This document shows positions 1 through 7,877 of a DNA stretch of 35,282 nt, piece by piece. A program made the translations under genes and the position numbers. Each line of letters opens with the position of its first letter. The first letter of the stretch is position 1. This stretch comes from JAAYZQ01 sp034428935. Lineage in GTDB: Bacteria > Chloroflexota > Anaerolineae > JAAYZQ01. The DNA is taken from NCBI GenBank assembly GCA_034428935.1, contig DAOUHB010000045.1, positions 1 to 35,282 of the forward strand. Reading direction: 5' to 3'. A model generated the notes under the pieces. That model saw nothing but the letters and a program-made list of their open reading frames with translations, ran no database searches and had not been told where the DNA came from.

Positions 1-2
1 CC

Positions 3-1694
3 GACGTCAAAACCTTGCTCTGGCTCCAGGGACGCCTGGTCCGGTCCATGTTCCGCAGCCGCCGGCTGCACGTCTGGGCGCAATTGGGCCGGGTCCTGCT
101 CATGCTCCTGCTCCTGGCCATGACCCTGCCCCTCTTTTTCGGCATGGGCCTGGCCCTCGGCTGGGGCGTGACCCGGCTTTCCCCCGACGGAGCGCTGGAG
201 CTGCTCCTCATCGTCAACAGCGCCATGCTCTTTTTCTGGCTGCTGCTGCCCGCCTCCTACAACAGCGAAATCATGGAGCGTTTCGAGCTGTCAAGGCTGT
301 TTGTCCACCCCGTCCGCTTTCCGAGCCTGGTGACAGGCAGCATCGTGGTGTCGCTCCTGAGCTATACCGGGCTGTGGTCGCTTCTCATCCTGCTGGGCGA
401 GATCGCCGGCCTCGCCTGGCACAAGCCCCTGGCCCTGCCTCTGATCCTGGTGGGGGCCGTGCCCACCTTTGCCATCCTGGTGCTGGGCGGCCGCCTCATG
501 GACGATCTGCTGGACCTGGTGGCCGACGACCGGCGCCTGCGCGGGCTGCTGCTCTTTCTCACGAGCATGCCCCTCATGCTCATCATCTTTGGCAATTACT
601 ACATCCAGGTGTTGGTCACGAATCCCGACACCTTGCTGCGGGTATTGGAACCGTGGGTGGGCGACATGCCCTCCGTGGAAGGCCTGGCCGTCAGCCAGGC
701 CATCGACCTGATCCTCACCCACCTGCGCCCGTCGCGGTTGCTGTTGTGGCTTCCACCGGGATGGGGCACGGCGGCCATGGCCGCGCCGGTGACGGGACAG
801 TGGGCCACGGGATTAGGTTTCCTGATGTTGTCCCTTGCCTTTAGCGGGCTGCTCCTGTGGATCCACGCCGCCGTGACGCGGCGCATGATGCAGGGCGCGG
901 CCCTGCGCATCGGCACCGAGCGGGTTCGCAGCCGCCGCTGGAGGCGGCAGATGCCCGGGCCGGCGGCATTCTGGGCGCTCTGGAGCAAGGACTGGTATTA
1001 TCTGCGGCGCAGCCCGATCACACCCCGCGCCCTCCTGTCCACGCCCATCATCGCCGTGGCCTTTGGCTTTGGCCTGTGGCAGATGAGCAGCATTCTGCCG
1101 CCCGAGTCGCCCTTCCGCGCGGCCATCCCCCTGCTTGCAGGGGCGCTGGTGCTGGTGTCGGCCAACCTGGGCACCTCGACGCTGGCGGCCGATTACCTGG
1201 GCACCATTGATCGCGAGGGATTGGCCAGCCTGCTCCTGACCCCGGTCGACCGGCGGCTGGTCCTGCTATCGTCGACGGCCGTGACCCTCCTGCTGGGCAT
1301 GGCGCAGAGCCTCGTCCTGCTCGTCGCCGTGGCCATCTTTACCGGATCGTGGATCGTGCTGCCCTGGGGGCTGTATTTCGCCCTCTGCCTGCACTTTGGC
1401 ACTATGCCCCTGTATCACCTCTCATCCATCCTTGCTCCTTACCGGGCGCCGCTCCAGTCCTGGGGCGGGAAAGGGGGCAACATGGGCGTCTTTATCGCGT
1501 GGACGGTGGGCACGCCGCCCATCGTGGCGCTCTTTGTCCTGCCAGCCCTGCTGTGGCCCCCGGCGCAGATCGTTACCCTGCCCCTGGCCGCGGTGTATGC
1601 CTTCGGACTCTATGCCCTCACGTTAAAGCCGATCGCTACCCTCATGGACCGGCGTACTCACCAGATCTTGGAAGCGATCACGGAAGAGAGCTGA
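3..1694 (+). CDS. ABC-2 type transporter permease (5' end outside window)
   Basis: The frame is open from base 3 and its true start probably lies before the window; TTG at 15 is only the first possible start inside it. The roughly 560 visible residues contain many hydrophobic segments, arranged as two halves around an Arg-rich cytoplasmic loop near residues 300-320 that is followed by WSKDWYYLRRSP. A stretch reading ADYLGTIDREGLASLLLTP followed by DRR resembles the loop of ABC-2 exporter permeases in which a D-x-x-G-L segment precedes L-L-x-x-P and R-R. The protein therefore most likely forms the membrane part of an ABC exporter, with its ATPase probably encoded just upstream. The substrate is unknown. 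The family assignment rests on topology and this motif only. Confidence 0.7.
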   Translation, partial: DVKTLLWLQGRLVRSMFRSRRLHVWAQLGRVLLMLLLLAMTLPLFFGMGLALGWGVTRLSPDGALELLLIVNSAMLFFWLLLPASYNSEIMERFELSRLFVHPVRFPSLVTGSIVVSLLSYTGLWSLLILLGEIAGLAWHKPLALPLILVGAVPTFAILVLGGRLMDDLLDLVADDRRLRGLLLFLTSMPLMLIIFGNYYIQVLVTNPDTLLRVLEPWVGDMPSVEGLAVSQAIDLILTHLRPSRLLLWLPPGWGTAAMAAPVTGQWATGLGFLMLSLAFSGLLLWIHAAVTRRMMQGAALRIGTERVRSRRWRRQMPGPAAFWALWSKDWYYLRRSPITPRALLSTPIIAVAFGFGLWQMSSILPPESPFRAAIPLLAGALVLVSANLGTSTLAADYLGTIDREGLASLLLTPVDRRLVLLSSTAVTLLLGMAQSLVLLVAVAIFTGSWIVLPWGLYFALCLHFGTMPLYHLSSILAPYRAPLQSWGGKGGNMGVFIAWTVGTPPIVALFVLPALLWPPAQIVTLPLAAVYAFGLYALTLKPIATLMDRRTHQILEAITEES

Positions 1695-1735
1695 ACTGAG
1701 CTCTGCCCCGCACAACTCGCTGCCAATGCCACCAG

Positions 1736-1773
1736 GGCCCACCCGTGCCCGTGGATCATCCCGGGCGGTGGCC
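1736..1773 (+). terminator. GC-rich imperfect hairpin after the permease gene
   Basis: About 40 bases after the permease stop, GGCC-ACC-GCCCG segments on the left (1736-1751, with small bulges) pair with CGGGCGGTGGCC at 1762-1773. No T-run follows, so this may end transcription weakly or simply protect the 3' end of the message. Confidence 0.3.
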
Positions 1774-1810
1774 GGCCGGCGTTGACCCCGTGAAGCACGC
1801 CAGGCGAGAT

Positions 1811-1839
1811 TTGACATCCCAACGACCCTGTGCTATCAT
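1811..1839 (+). promoter_or_regulatory. Sigma-70-type promoter of the large catabolic cluster
   Basis: TTGACA at 1811-1816 and TATCAT at 1834-1839 are separated by exactly 17 bp. The match is six of six at -35 and five of six at -10. It predicts a start of transcription near 1846 and a leader of about 160 bases before the GTG start at 2009. It is the only strong promoter I see for the plus-strand genes up to 18712. Confidence 0.75.
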
Positions 1840-1866
1840 TCGATTGTCGATTTTCGATTATCGATA
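1839..1866 (+). promoter_or_regulatory. Four tandem 7-bp TCGAT units at the predicted transcription start (candidate operator)
   Basis: Directly after the -10 box come four contiguous heptamers (1839-1845, 1846-1852, 1853-1859, 1860-1866). All contain TCGAT at the same place and differ mainly in the first and last base. TCGA is itself a palindrome, so the array offers dyads spaced 7 bp apart. Its position over the predicted start fits a repressor site; the GntR/FCD regulator encoded at 10893 in the same cluster is the obvious candidate. Confidence 0.5.
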
Positions 1867-2008
1867 CTCCACACTTGAACCACTGAAGCCGATGTGGACT
1901 CGGAGAAAGGAGGCGTGAACCAGGCGATTGGAAGTCTGTCCTCTCACTCCGGTTGCGTACGTGATCGTGCAGCAAACCAAGGTTCAGTAAAACAAAGGAG
2001 GTTTTCCT
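1867..2008 (+). other. Leader region with an orphan ribosome-binding sequence
   Basis: The stretch between the heptad array and the first gene carries a very strong SD-like sequence, GAGAAAGGAGG (1903-1913), with no start codon at normal spacing. GTG at 1915 is only one base away and would open a 33-residue frame ending at 2016, across the next start. A second, properly spaced AAAGGAGG (1994-2001) serves the GTG at 2009. The first may be a ribosome standby site or belong to a leader peptide; I cannot support a real peptide. Confidence 0.3.
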
Positions 2009-3706
2009 GTGGCTGATCCGAACGAGGTCCTCGGCACATTTTTCGGTGATGAGACGTTCCCCATCGAGTGGGAGTCGGAAGAGGAAAAGAGCCTCTTCTG
2101 GTTCGTGGATGATAATCACTGTCCACGCCCCATTTCTCCCATGTATTGGAGCCTGGATGGCTGGTGGGGGCCGACGCTGGACTACATGTACCGGCGTTTT
2201 GGCTTCCCCATCGGCAAGGCCTGGATCGGCAAGCGGGTCAATGGCTACCTCTACACGGCCATTGTCCCCCGCGAGGCCGAGTCGGCGTCGATGTTGGGTC
2301 CTTACTACGGCTGGATCATGCCCACTTACGCGTCCAAGTTCCTGGACTGGTGGAACGAGCGCTACCTTCCCGAGATCGAGCGCAATTTCGAGTACCTGGA
2401 CAATTTTCCCACGGAACAGGCCTCGCTCCAGGAGCTGATGGTCTTCCTGGAGGAGGCCATCGACATCCAGGAGCGCCATTTCCGTCTGCACTGGATCCTG
2501 AACCTGGCCCAGTTCCAGTCGTCGCTCGACCTGCAAGCGGCGGTGGGCGAGGTCGTCGGCCAGGTCGATCCGGCCCTCATCGGCCGCATCCTCATCTCTA
2601 TCAAGGACCGCAACTGGGACAGCCTGGAAGCGCTGTGGAAGCTGAAGCAGCAGGTCAAGGCTAACCTTGAGCTGAACGCGATCTTTGAGGCCGGCGAGAC
2701 CGCGGGGGCCATCATCCCGCAACTGCAAAAGTCGGCCAGGGGCCAGGAATTCCTGGCCGGCGTGGAGGCCTACAACAAGGAGTTTGGCGTCAAGCCCTCC
2801 ATGTACACCCACGAGTACACCAACAAGCTCTGGGTCGAAGATCCGGCCCCGGCCGTGGAGACCATCAAGGGCTACCTGGCCGCCGACTATGACTTTCCGA
2901 CAGAGTACAACCGGATGAAGTCCGACCACGAAGCGGCCATTGCCGAGCTGAAGGCGATGGTGCCGCCCACCGCCACGCCGGAGCAGTGCGACAAGCTGGA
3001 CAAGGCCATCGAGGTGGCCACACGCATGATGCCCCTCACCCCCGACCACCACTTTTACATGGACCAGGGCACCTTTGCACGCATGCGCCTCGTCCTGCTG
3101 GCCATCGGGCGGCGGATGGTCAAGGAAGGCCTGCTGCGCGATCCGGAAGACATCATGTTCCTGGAGTACGACCAACTACGCGCCTACGTGGGCAACCCGA
3201 CAGGCTATGACGGCCAGGCCATCATCAAAGAAGCCCGCCGCGCCTGGGACAAGGCCCACCGCATCCACCCGCGCGACTGGGTGGGCACCGTGACCCACTG
3301 GTCGATGTACGATGAGATCTATCACACGCTGTGGGGCTGGCCTGAACGCTGGGAGCGCGAGCAGGCAGGCGAGAAGGCCATCGCCGGCATCATCAAGGGC
3401 CTGCCGGCCGCGGCCGGCGTGGCGGAGGGTACGGCCAAGGTGGTGACCGGCCCCGAAGAGTTCAACGATGTCCAGCGCGGCGACATCCTGGTGTGCAGGA
3501 TGACCAACCCGGCCTGGGTGGTGCTCTTTAGCAAGATCAAGGGCGTCGTCACCGACGCCGGCGGCGTCTTGAGCCACACGGCGGTGGTGGCCCGCGAGTT
3601 TGGCCTGCCGGCGGTGGTCGGCAGCGCCGATGCGACGGTTCGAATCAAGTCCGGCGACCGTGTCCGCGTCAACGGAAACACCGGCATTGTGGAGATCCTC
3701 AACTGA
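2009..3706 (+). CDS. PEP-synthase-like phosphohistidine subunit (phenylphosphate synthase protein 1-like)
   Basis: This 565-residue protein ends in a PEP-utilising mobile domain. The motif GGVLSHTAVVARE lies at about residues 518-530, with His523 as the expected phosphohistidine, and GLPAVVG follows. The ATP-grasp domain that normally precedes such a domain is absent and is encoded separately at 8978. A central/His-domain chain plus a separate ATP-binding chain is the known design of phenylphosphate synthase of phenol-degrading Thauera, which forms a phosphoester from ATP with release of AMP and phosphate. The first 430 or so residues match the middle region only generally. No UbiD-type phenylphosphate carboxylase or CBS-domain third subunit is present, so phenol itself is not implied. 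The GTG start is chosen for AAAGGAGG at 1994. It is first in the cluster, directly behind the promoter. Confidence 0.75.
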   Translation: MADPNEVLGTFFGDETFPIEWESEEEKSLFWFVDDNHCPRPISPMYWSLDGWWGPTLDYMYRRFGFPIGKAWIGKRVNGYLYTAIVPREAESASMLGPYYGWIMPTYASKFLDWWNERYLPEIERNFEYLDNFPTEQASLQELMVFLEEAIDIQERHFRLHWILNLAQFQSSLDLQAAVGEVVGQVDPALIGRILISIKDRNWDSLEALWKLKQQVKANLELNAIFEAGETAGAIIPQLQKSARGQEFLAGVEAYNKEFGVKPSMYTHEYTNKLWVEDPAPAVETIKGYLAADYDFPTEYNRMKSDHEAAIAELKAMVPPTATPEQCDKLDKAIEVATRMMPLTPDHHFYMDQGTFARMRLVLLAIGRRMVKEGLLRDPEDIMFLEYDQLRAYVGNPTGYDGQAIIKEARRAWDKAHRIHPRDWVGTVTHWSMYDEIYHTLWGWPERWEREQAGEKAIAGIIKGLPAAAGVAEGTAKVVTGPEEFNDVQRGDILVCRMTNPAWVVLFSKIKGVVTDAGGVLSHTAVVAREFGLPAVVGSADATVRIKSGDRVRVNGNTGIVEILN

Positions 3707-3735
3707 GGATCGGGACCGGCCGCGAAGTGAGTGTG

Positions 3736-3864
3736 GGTCTGGGGGATGTCGGGGTAGCTGCCAGGTTGGCCAGGACATCGCAGGCTCGGGCCAGCAAAAC
3801 ATGGCGCCGGATGAGGCCATGATGGCCTGTGTCCCTGGGTCTTTCCCCGGGGCACCCCCAGACC
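3736..3864 (+). repeat. Long-range inverted repeat in the gap before the AOR gene
   Basis: GGTCTGGGGG at 3736-3745 is the exact reverse complement of CCCCCAGACC at 3855-3864, enclosing about 109 bases. The 212-base gap between the first gene and the AOR gene holds no convincing gene. The pairing could fold the intercistronic RNA into a large domain. Confidence 0.4.
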
Positions 3865-3877
3865 TACTACCGGCATC

Positions 3878-3895
3878 GCCGAGCGCCCGCTCGGC
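3878..3895 (+). repeat. Perfect 7-bp hairpin just upstream of the AOR ribosome-binding site
   Basis: GCCGAGC (3878-3884), the four-base loop GCCC, and GCTCGGC (3889-3895) form a compact GC-rich hairpin. It ends 11 bases before the GGAGGT SD sequence at 3907. It could shield the 5' end of a processed AOR message or tune its translation. Confidence 0.45.
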
Positions 3896-3918
3896 GGTCC
3901 CGGAGTGGAGGTAGAGTG

Positions 3919-5808
3919 ATGGCCGACCAAGGCCCATACACTGGCACAGTGCTACGCGTCAACCTGACGGACGGCTCCATCGAACGGGAGCCCCTGGATA
4001 CCAGGCTGGCGCGGGACTATATCGGGGGGCGGGGGTACACCTCGCGTATGCAGTACGATCTCATCCCGGTGAACGTGGATCCCCTGGGCCCGGAGAACGT
4101 CTTGCTCTTTGCTCCCGGCGCCCTGACGGGCACGTCGGCACCGTCGGCTGCCCGTTTCGTGGTGGCCGGCCGGTCTCCCCTGACCGGTATTTTTGGCGAC
4201 GCCAACAGCGGCGGCTATTTCGGGCCGATGCTGAAGCGGGCCGGCTACAGCCTGCTGATCATCACCGGCCAGTCGCCCAGGCCGGTCTACCTGCGCATCG
4301 ACGACGACCAGGTAGAGCTGCGCGATGCCCAGCACCTGTGGGGCAAAGAGGTCCACGAAGCGACGGACATTATCAACCAGACCGAGGGCAAGGGGTTCCG
4401 AGTGGCCGCCATTGGACCGGCAGGCGAGAACCTGGTTCGCATCGCAAGCGTCATGGCCGACAAGGAGCACGCAGCGGGTCGCACGGGCCTCGGCGCCGTC
4501 ATGGGCTCGAAAAAGCTCAAGGCCATCGCCGTGCGCACGCGGCGCAGCTTTCCGTACTGTGACGAAGCCGCCTTCAAGGCGCTGGCCGGCGAGCTGCGCA
4601 CCATCGAGGACAACGACCGGCGCGCCCTTCAGTTCCGCAAGGTGGGCACGCTGGGCACCCTCATCGAGCACCACAGCGCCCTGGGCGGGCTGAACACCCG
4701 CAACTACCAGACCGGCGTCTTTGAGGGGAAGGAAAAGATCGACCACGAAGCCCTGGTAGAGGGGGGATACCTGGTGCGCACCATCGGCTGCTACCAGTGC
4801 ACCCTCAAGTGCGACCGGCTGACCCGGGTGACCGAGGGCGAGTACGCCGGCACCGAGGTTGGCGGACCGGAATACAACACGGCCGCGTCGCTGGGCTCCA
4901 GTTTGGGCATCGACTATTTGCCCGCCATCCTCAAGGGCAACGACCTGGCGAACCGCTATGGTCTCGATACCCTGGACCTGGGCGGGGTGATCGCCTTTGC
5001 CATGGAGCTGTACCAGCGCGGCCTGCTCACCAAGGAGGAGGCCGACGGGCTGGAGCTGGAATGGGGCAACCATCGCGCCGCGCTGGAGCTGATGCGGCGC
5101 ATCGCCTTCCGCGAGGGCGCCTTCGCGGACCTTCTGGCCAACGGCGTGCGCGCCGCTGCCGAGGAGATCGGGCGCGGAGCAGAGCGTTACGCGGTTCACG
5201 TCAAGGGCATGACCCCCTGCGCCCTGGACGCCCGGGCGGTCAAGGTCTATAACTTTCGCTTCGCGGTGTCGCCGCGCGGCGCCGACCACCTGCGCATCTC
5301 GGCGCCCGGTGGCTACACGCTGGACCAGTTGCCCATGCCCGAGGCGGCAGCAAAGCTGGCCTACTGGCAGAGCGTGGTCACCATCCCCGACCTGATGGGC
5401 GTCTGCAAGTTCGCCTACACCTATTACACCGAGACCCCGGAGAAGTCCTTGTATCGTACCCTGGAGGTCATCCCCAAGCTGTATCACGCGGCGACCGGCT
5501 TTGAGCTTACCGGCGACGAGCTGATGCACACGGCGACGCGGATCAACGATCTGGAGCGCGCCCACAACAATCGCCTCGGCCTGACGGCCAAGGACGACAC
5601 GCTGCCGCCGCGTTTTACCGAGGATCCCATGCCCGAGGGTCCGGCCAAGGGCAAGGTGTACGACATCCTGGAGCCGTTCAAAAAAGCCTGGTACACGGTG
5701 CAGGGTTGGAACCCCGAGACCGGCATCCCCCGCCGCGAGCGACTGGAGAGCCTGGGCCTGGGTGACGTCGCCGACGACCTGGAGAAGCATGGCATCGACA
5801 TTTCATAG
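3919..5808 (+). CDS. aor: Tungsten-dependent aldehyde:ferredoxin oxidoreductase family protein
   Basis: The 629-residue protein is full length for the AOR family, in which a tungsten bis-pterin centre and one [4Fe-4S] cluster oxidise aldehydes to acids with ferredoxin. Cluster ligands are visible as C291-x2-C294-x3-C298 plus C496 in DLMGVCKF. This matches almost position for position the C-x2-C-x3-C plus distant Cys of the Pyrococcus enzyme. RTGLGAVMGSKKLKAI is the family's pterin-region signature. The second pterin region reads DARAVKVYNFRFAVSPRG, which departs from the usual DPR-x2-G-x2-L-x-YAT pattern, so substrate range may differ. BamB-type benzoyl-CoA reductase subunits share this fold and are an alternative. 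ATG at 3919 has GGAGGT six bases upstream. A MoaD-like gene lies three genes downstream. It is flanked on both sides by RNA hairpins. Confidence 0.9.
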   Translation: MADQGPYTGTVLRVNLTDGSIEREPLDTRLARDYIGGRGYTSRMQYDLIPVNVDPLGPENVLLFAPGALTGTSAPSAARFVVAGRSPLTGIFGDANSGGYFGPMLKRAGYSLLIITGQSPRPVYLRIDDDQVELRDAQHLWGKEVHEATDIINQTEGKGFRVAAIGPAGENLVRIASVMADKEHAAGRTGLGAVMGSKKLKAIAVRTRRSFPYCDEAAFKALAGELRTIEDNDRRALQFRKVGTLGTLIEHHSALGGLNTRNYQTGVFEGKEKIDHEALVEGGYLVRTIGCYQCTLKCDRLTRVTEGEYAGTEVGGPEYNTAASLGSSLGIDYLPAILKGNDLANRYGLDTLDLGGVIAFAMELYQRGLLTKEEADGLELEWGNHRAALELMRRIAFREGAFADLLANGVRAAAEEIGRGAERYAVHVKGMTPCALDARAVKVYNFRFAVSPRGADHLRISAPGGYTLDQLPMPEAAAKLAYWQSVVTIPDLMGVCKFAYTYYTETPEKSLYRTLEVIPKLYHAATGFELTGDELMHTATRINDLERAHNNRLGLTAKDDTLPPRFTEDPMPEGPAKGKVYDILEPFKKAWYTVQGWNPETGIPRRERLESLGLGDVADDLEKHGIDIS

Positions 5809-5816
5809 TCCTGCGG

Positions 5817-5846
5817 CGGGACCCAAGCCGTGTGGCGTGGGTCCCG
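5817..5846 (+). repeat. Perfect 9-bp hairpin directly after the AOR stop
   Basis: CGGGACCCA (5817-5825) and TGGGTCCCG (5838-5846) pair around a 12-base loop. It starts 9 bases after the AOR stop codon and ends before the next SD. There is no T-run, so an intercistronic stabiliser or processing stop is more likely than a strong terminator. Confidence 0.5.
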
Positions 5847-5883
5847 GCCAAGACCTAGATCCCAGTGCCTGGAGGAATGAACA

Positions 5884-6603
5884 ATGACAAAACTGATCGA
5901 CCTGAGCATGGAAGTTAGCGCCGATATGGTGGTCTTTCCCCGTGTCGCTCCGCCCATCATGGCCATGCTCGAGAGCTGGGAGGAATTCGCCACCAACATT
6001 GGGGCGGCCCAATACGGCGCCACGTGGCTCACGGCCCATTACGTCGTCGTCCTGGGCGACCACGTCGGCACCCACGTCGACTCGTTAAAGCACATGCGCC
6101 CGGACGCACCGGGTCCGGCCGGCATCCCGCTGGAATACTGCTACGGAGACGGTGTGATCCTGGACTTTTCCGATAAGCCCATCGGCTATGGTATCACCGC
6201 CGCCGATTGCCAGGAGGAGCTGGCCCGCATCGGCTACACCCTCAAGCCGCTGGACATCGTCCTGGTCAAGACGGGCGCCTCGCGCTACAACACCGAGCAG
6301 CGCTACCTGACCGAGCACTGCGGCATGACGGGTGAATCAACCGAGTGGCTCATCGACCAGGGCATCAAGATGACGGGCATCGACGCGCCCACCTGGGATC
6401 GCCCGGTCAAGTCGATGTTCGAGACCAAGGAGTTCTGGCCGGGGCACGAGGTCATGCTCCACCGGGAGTACTATCACCTGGAGAACCTCGCCAACCTCGA
6501 CGCCATCCCCCGGCCCTTTGGCTTCAAGGTGTCGGTCCTGCCCATCAAGTGGAAAACGACCACCGCCGCGCCGGTGCGGGCCGTCGCCATCCTGGAAGAC
6601 TAG
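5884..6603 (+). CDS. Cyclase family metal-dependent hydrolase (kynurenine formamidase-like)
   Basis: This 239-residue protein carries the family signature as GDHVGTHVDSLKH near residues 58-70. Its H-x-G-T-H-x-D residues bind the metal in bacterial kynurenine formamidase and isatin hydrolase. The family hydrolyses amides and lactam- or lactone-like rings. No tryptophan-pathway genes are nearby, so the likely role here is ring opening or hydrolysis of an intermediate of the cluster's own pathway, which is inference. GGAGG at 5871 sits eight bases before ATG 5884. The stop overlaps the SD sequence of the following gene, which suggests translational coupling. Confidence 0.8.
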   Translation: MTKLIDLSMEVSADMVVFPRVAPPIMAMLESWEEFATNIGAAQYGATWLTAHYVVVLGDHVGTHVDSLKHMRPDAPGPAGIPLEYCYGDGVILDFSDKPIGYGITAADCQEELARIGYTLKPLDIVLVKTGASRYNTEQRYLTEHCGMTGESTEWLIDQGIKMTGIDAPTWDRPVKSMFETKEFWPGHEVMLHREYYHLENLANLDAIPRPFGFKVSVLPIKWKTTTAAPVRAVAILED

Positions 6604-6617
6604 GAGCACCGTACGCC

Positions 6618-7868
6618 GTGAGCCTGCCGAAGGCTGTCGTGGCCATCCTGGGCTCCCTCGACACCAAGGGGGCGGAGATCGACTATCTCCGCCAGGCGGT
6701 TCGCGAGCAAGGCGGCGAGCCGCTGGTCATCGACACCGGGGTCCTGGGCGAGCCGACGGTCGCCGCCGACGTCACGCGCCACGAGGTGGCCGCCGCCGCG
6801 GGCAGCAGCATCGGTGAGCTGGTGTGCCAGGGAGACAAGAACCTTGCCTTGCTGACCATGGCCCGGGGCGCGGGCGCCATCCTGCGCTCGCTGTTGCTCG
6901 GGCAGGAGCGGGGCCGGCTGGGCGGGGTGCTGAGCATCGGCGGTTCGCGCGGAACCGCCCTGGGCACCCGCGCCATGCAAACGCTGCCGGTTGGCGTCCC
7001 AAAGCTGATGGTCTCGACCATGGCCAGTGGTCTGAACACCTTCGAGCCCTACGTGGGCACCAGGGACGTGACCCTGATGCACTCGGTGGCCGACGTGGCC
7101 GGCATCAACGTCGTGACCCGGCAGATCATGACCAATGCCGCGGCGGCCATCGTCGCTATGAGCCGCGTCGGAGCACCCATCCAGCGCGGCAGCGGCGGCG
7201 TCTTTGCCGCCTCTATGCTGGGCGTGTCCACACCACTGGTGAGCCAGATCCAGGGCCTGGTGGCCGCCGCCTGGCACGAAGGCGAGCTGATTGCCTACCA
7301 TGCGGTGGGCACCGGCGGGCGCGCTATGGAAGAGCTCATCGAGGACGGCGTGGTGGCGGGCGTGTTTGACGTGTCGCCGGGCGAGCTGGCAGCCCTGGTG
7401 GTAGCTGGGCCGTTTTCGGCCGGCCCGGAACGCATGCGGGCGGCGGGCCGGAGGGGCATTCCCCAGGTCATCGCGCCGGGCGGCCTCGATTTTATCATCG
7501 AAGGGCAGCCGGAGGGGCTGCCCGCCCGCTACGCGGGACGCAAGACGATGGTCCACACGCCGGACATCACCCTGGTCCGCACCTCGGCCGGCGAGATGGA
7601 GGCGGTGGCGCGGCTCATCGCCGGCCGGCTGGCGGAATCCAGGGGGCCGGCGGCGGCCATCCTTCCCCTGCGGGCCTTTGGCGAGTTTGCCCGCGAGGGC
7701 CGGCCGCTGCACGATCCAGAATCGGACCGGGCCTTTATCGAGACGTTCCGGACCTGCCTGCCTCCGCACGTCACTTTGGTCGAGCTGGACACGCATCTCA
7801 ACGACCCCATGGTCGGCGAGACGGCCGTCCGCTTGATGCGCGACATGCTGGCCGGCAGGGCGGCCTGA
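6618..7868 (+). CDS. Tm-1-like (UPF0261) ATP-binding domain protein
   Basis: The 416-residue product opens with VVAILGSLDTKGAEIDYLR, the start of the UPF0261/Tm-1-like family (tomato Tm-1 N-domain homologues). It continues with the family's Gly-rich stretches, such as GGVLSIGGSRGTALG near residue 100 and a MASG region with a conserved Asp-rich neighbour. The fold is two-domain and binds nucleotide; the reaction in bacteria is not firmly established. The GTG start is supported by AGGAG at 6602-6606 and by homology beginning at once. Bases 6619-6633, including part of the start codon, match a dispersed 15-mer also found at 18142 in the opposite orientation. Neighbours are the cyclase (14 bases upstream) and the MoaD-like gene (9 bases downstream). 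Confidence 0.75.
   Translation: MSLPKAVVAILGSLDTKGAEIDYLRQAVREQGGEPLVIDTGVLGEPTVAADVTRHEVAAAAGSSIGELVCQGDKNLALLTMARGAGAILRSLLLGQERGRLGGVLSIGGSRGTALGTRAMQTLPVGVPKLMVSTMASGLNTFEPYVGTRDVTLMHSVADVAGINVVTRQIMTNAAAAIVAMSRVGAPIQRGSGGVFAASMLGVSTPLVSQIQGLVAAAWHEGELIAYHAVGTGGRAMEELIEDGVVAGVFDVSPGELAALVVAGPFSAGPERMRAAGRRGIPQVIAPGGLDFIIEGQPEGLPARYAGRKTMVHTPDITLVRTSAGEMEAVARLIAGRLAESRGPAAAILPLRAFGEFAREGRPLHDPESDRAFIETFRTCLPPHVTLVELDTHLNDPMVGETAVRLMRDMLAGRAA
6619..6633 (+). repeat. Dispersed 15-mer TGAGCCTGCCGAAGG (copy 1)
   Basis: This 15-mer recurs as an exact reverse complement at 18142-18156. Here it covers part of the GTG start codon and the first codons (S-L-P-K) of the Tm-1-like gene. Similar short GAGCCTG-C/T-CGAAGG sequences are common dispersed repeats in many bacterial genomes, as I recall. 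Confidence 0.5.
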
Positions 7869-7877
7869 GGAAAGGCG

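Noticed and set aside
1915..2016. 33-residue leader peptide starting at GTG 1915
   Set aside because: The SD is only one base from the start codon, and the sequence shows no attenuator-like run of a single amino acid.
1658..3175. Long open frame on the minus strand opposite the phosphohistidine gene
   Set aside because: It is the shadow of the plus-strand gene in high-GC DNA; the protein is His/Gly/Leu-rich with no recognisable motif.
3637..3646. GGTTCGAATC, a tRNA T-loop-like sequence
   Set aside because: It lies in frame in the phosphohistidine gene and has no acceptor or anticodon stem around it.
3952..5790. Very long minus-strand open frame opposite the AOR gene
   Set aside because: The plus-strand AOR motifs are unmistakable; the antisense frame is a codon-bias artefact.
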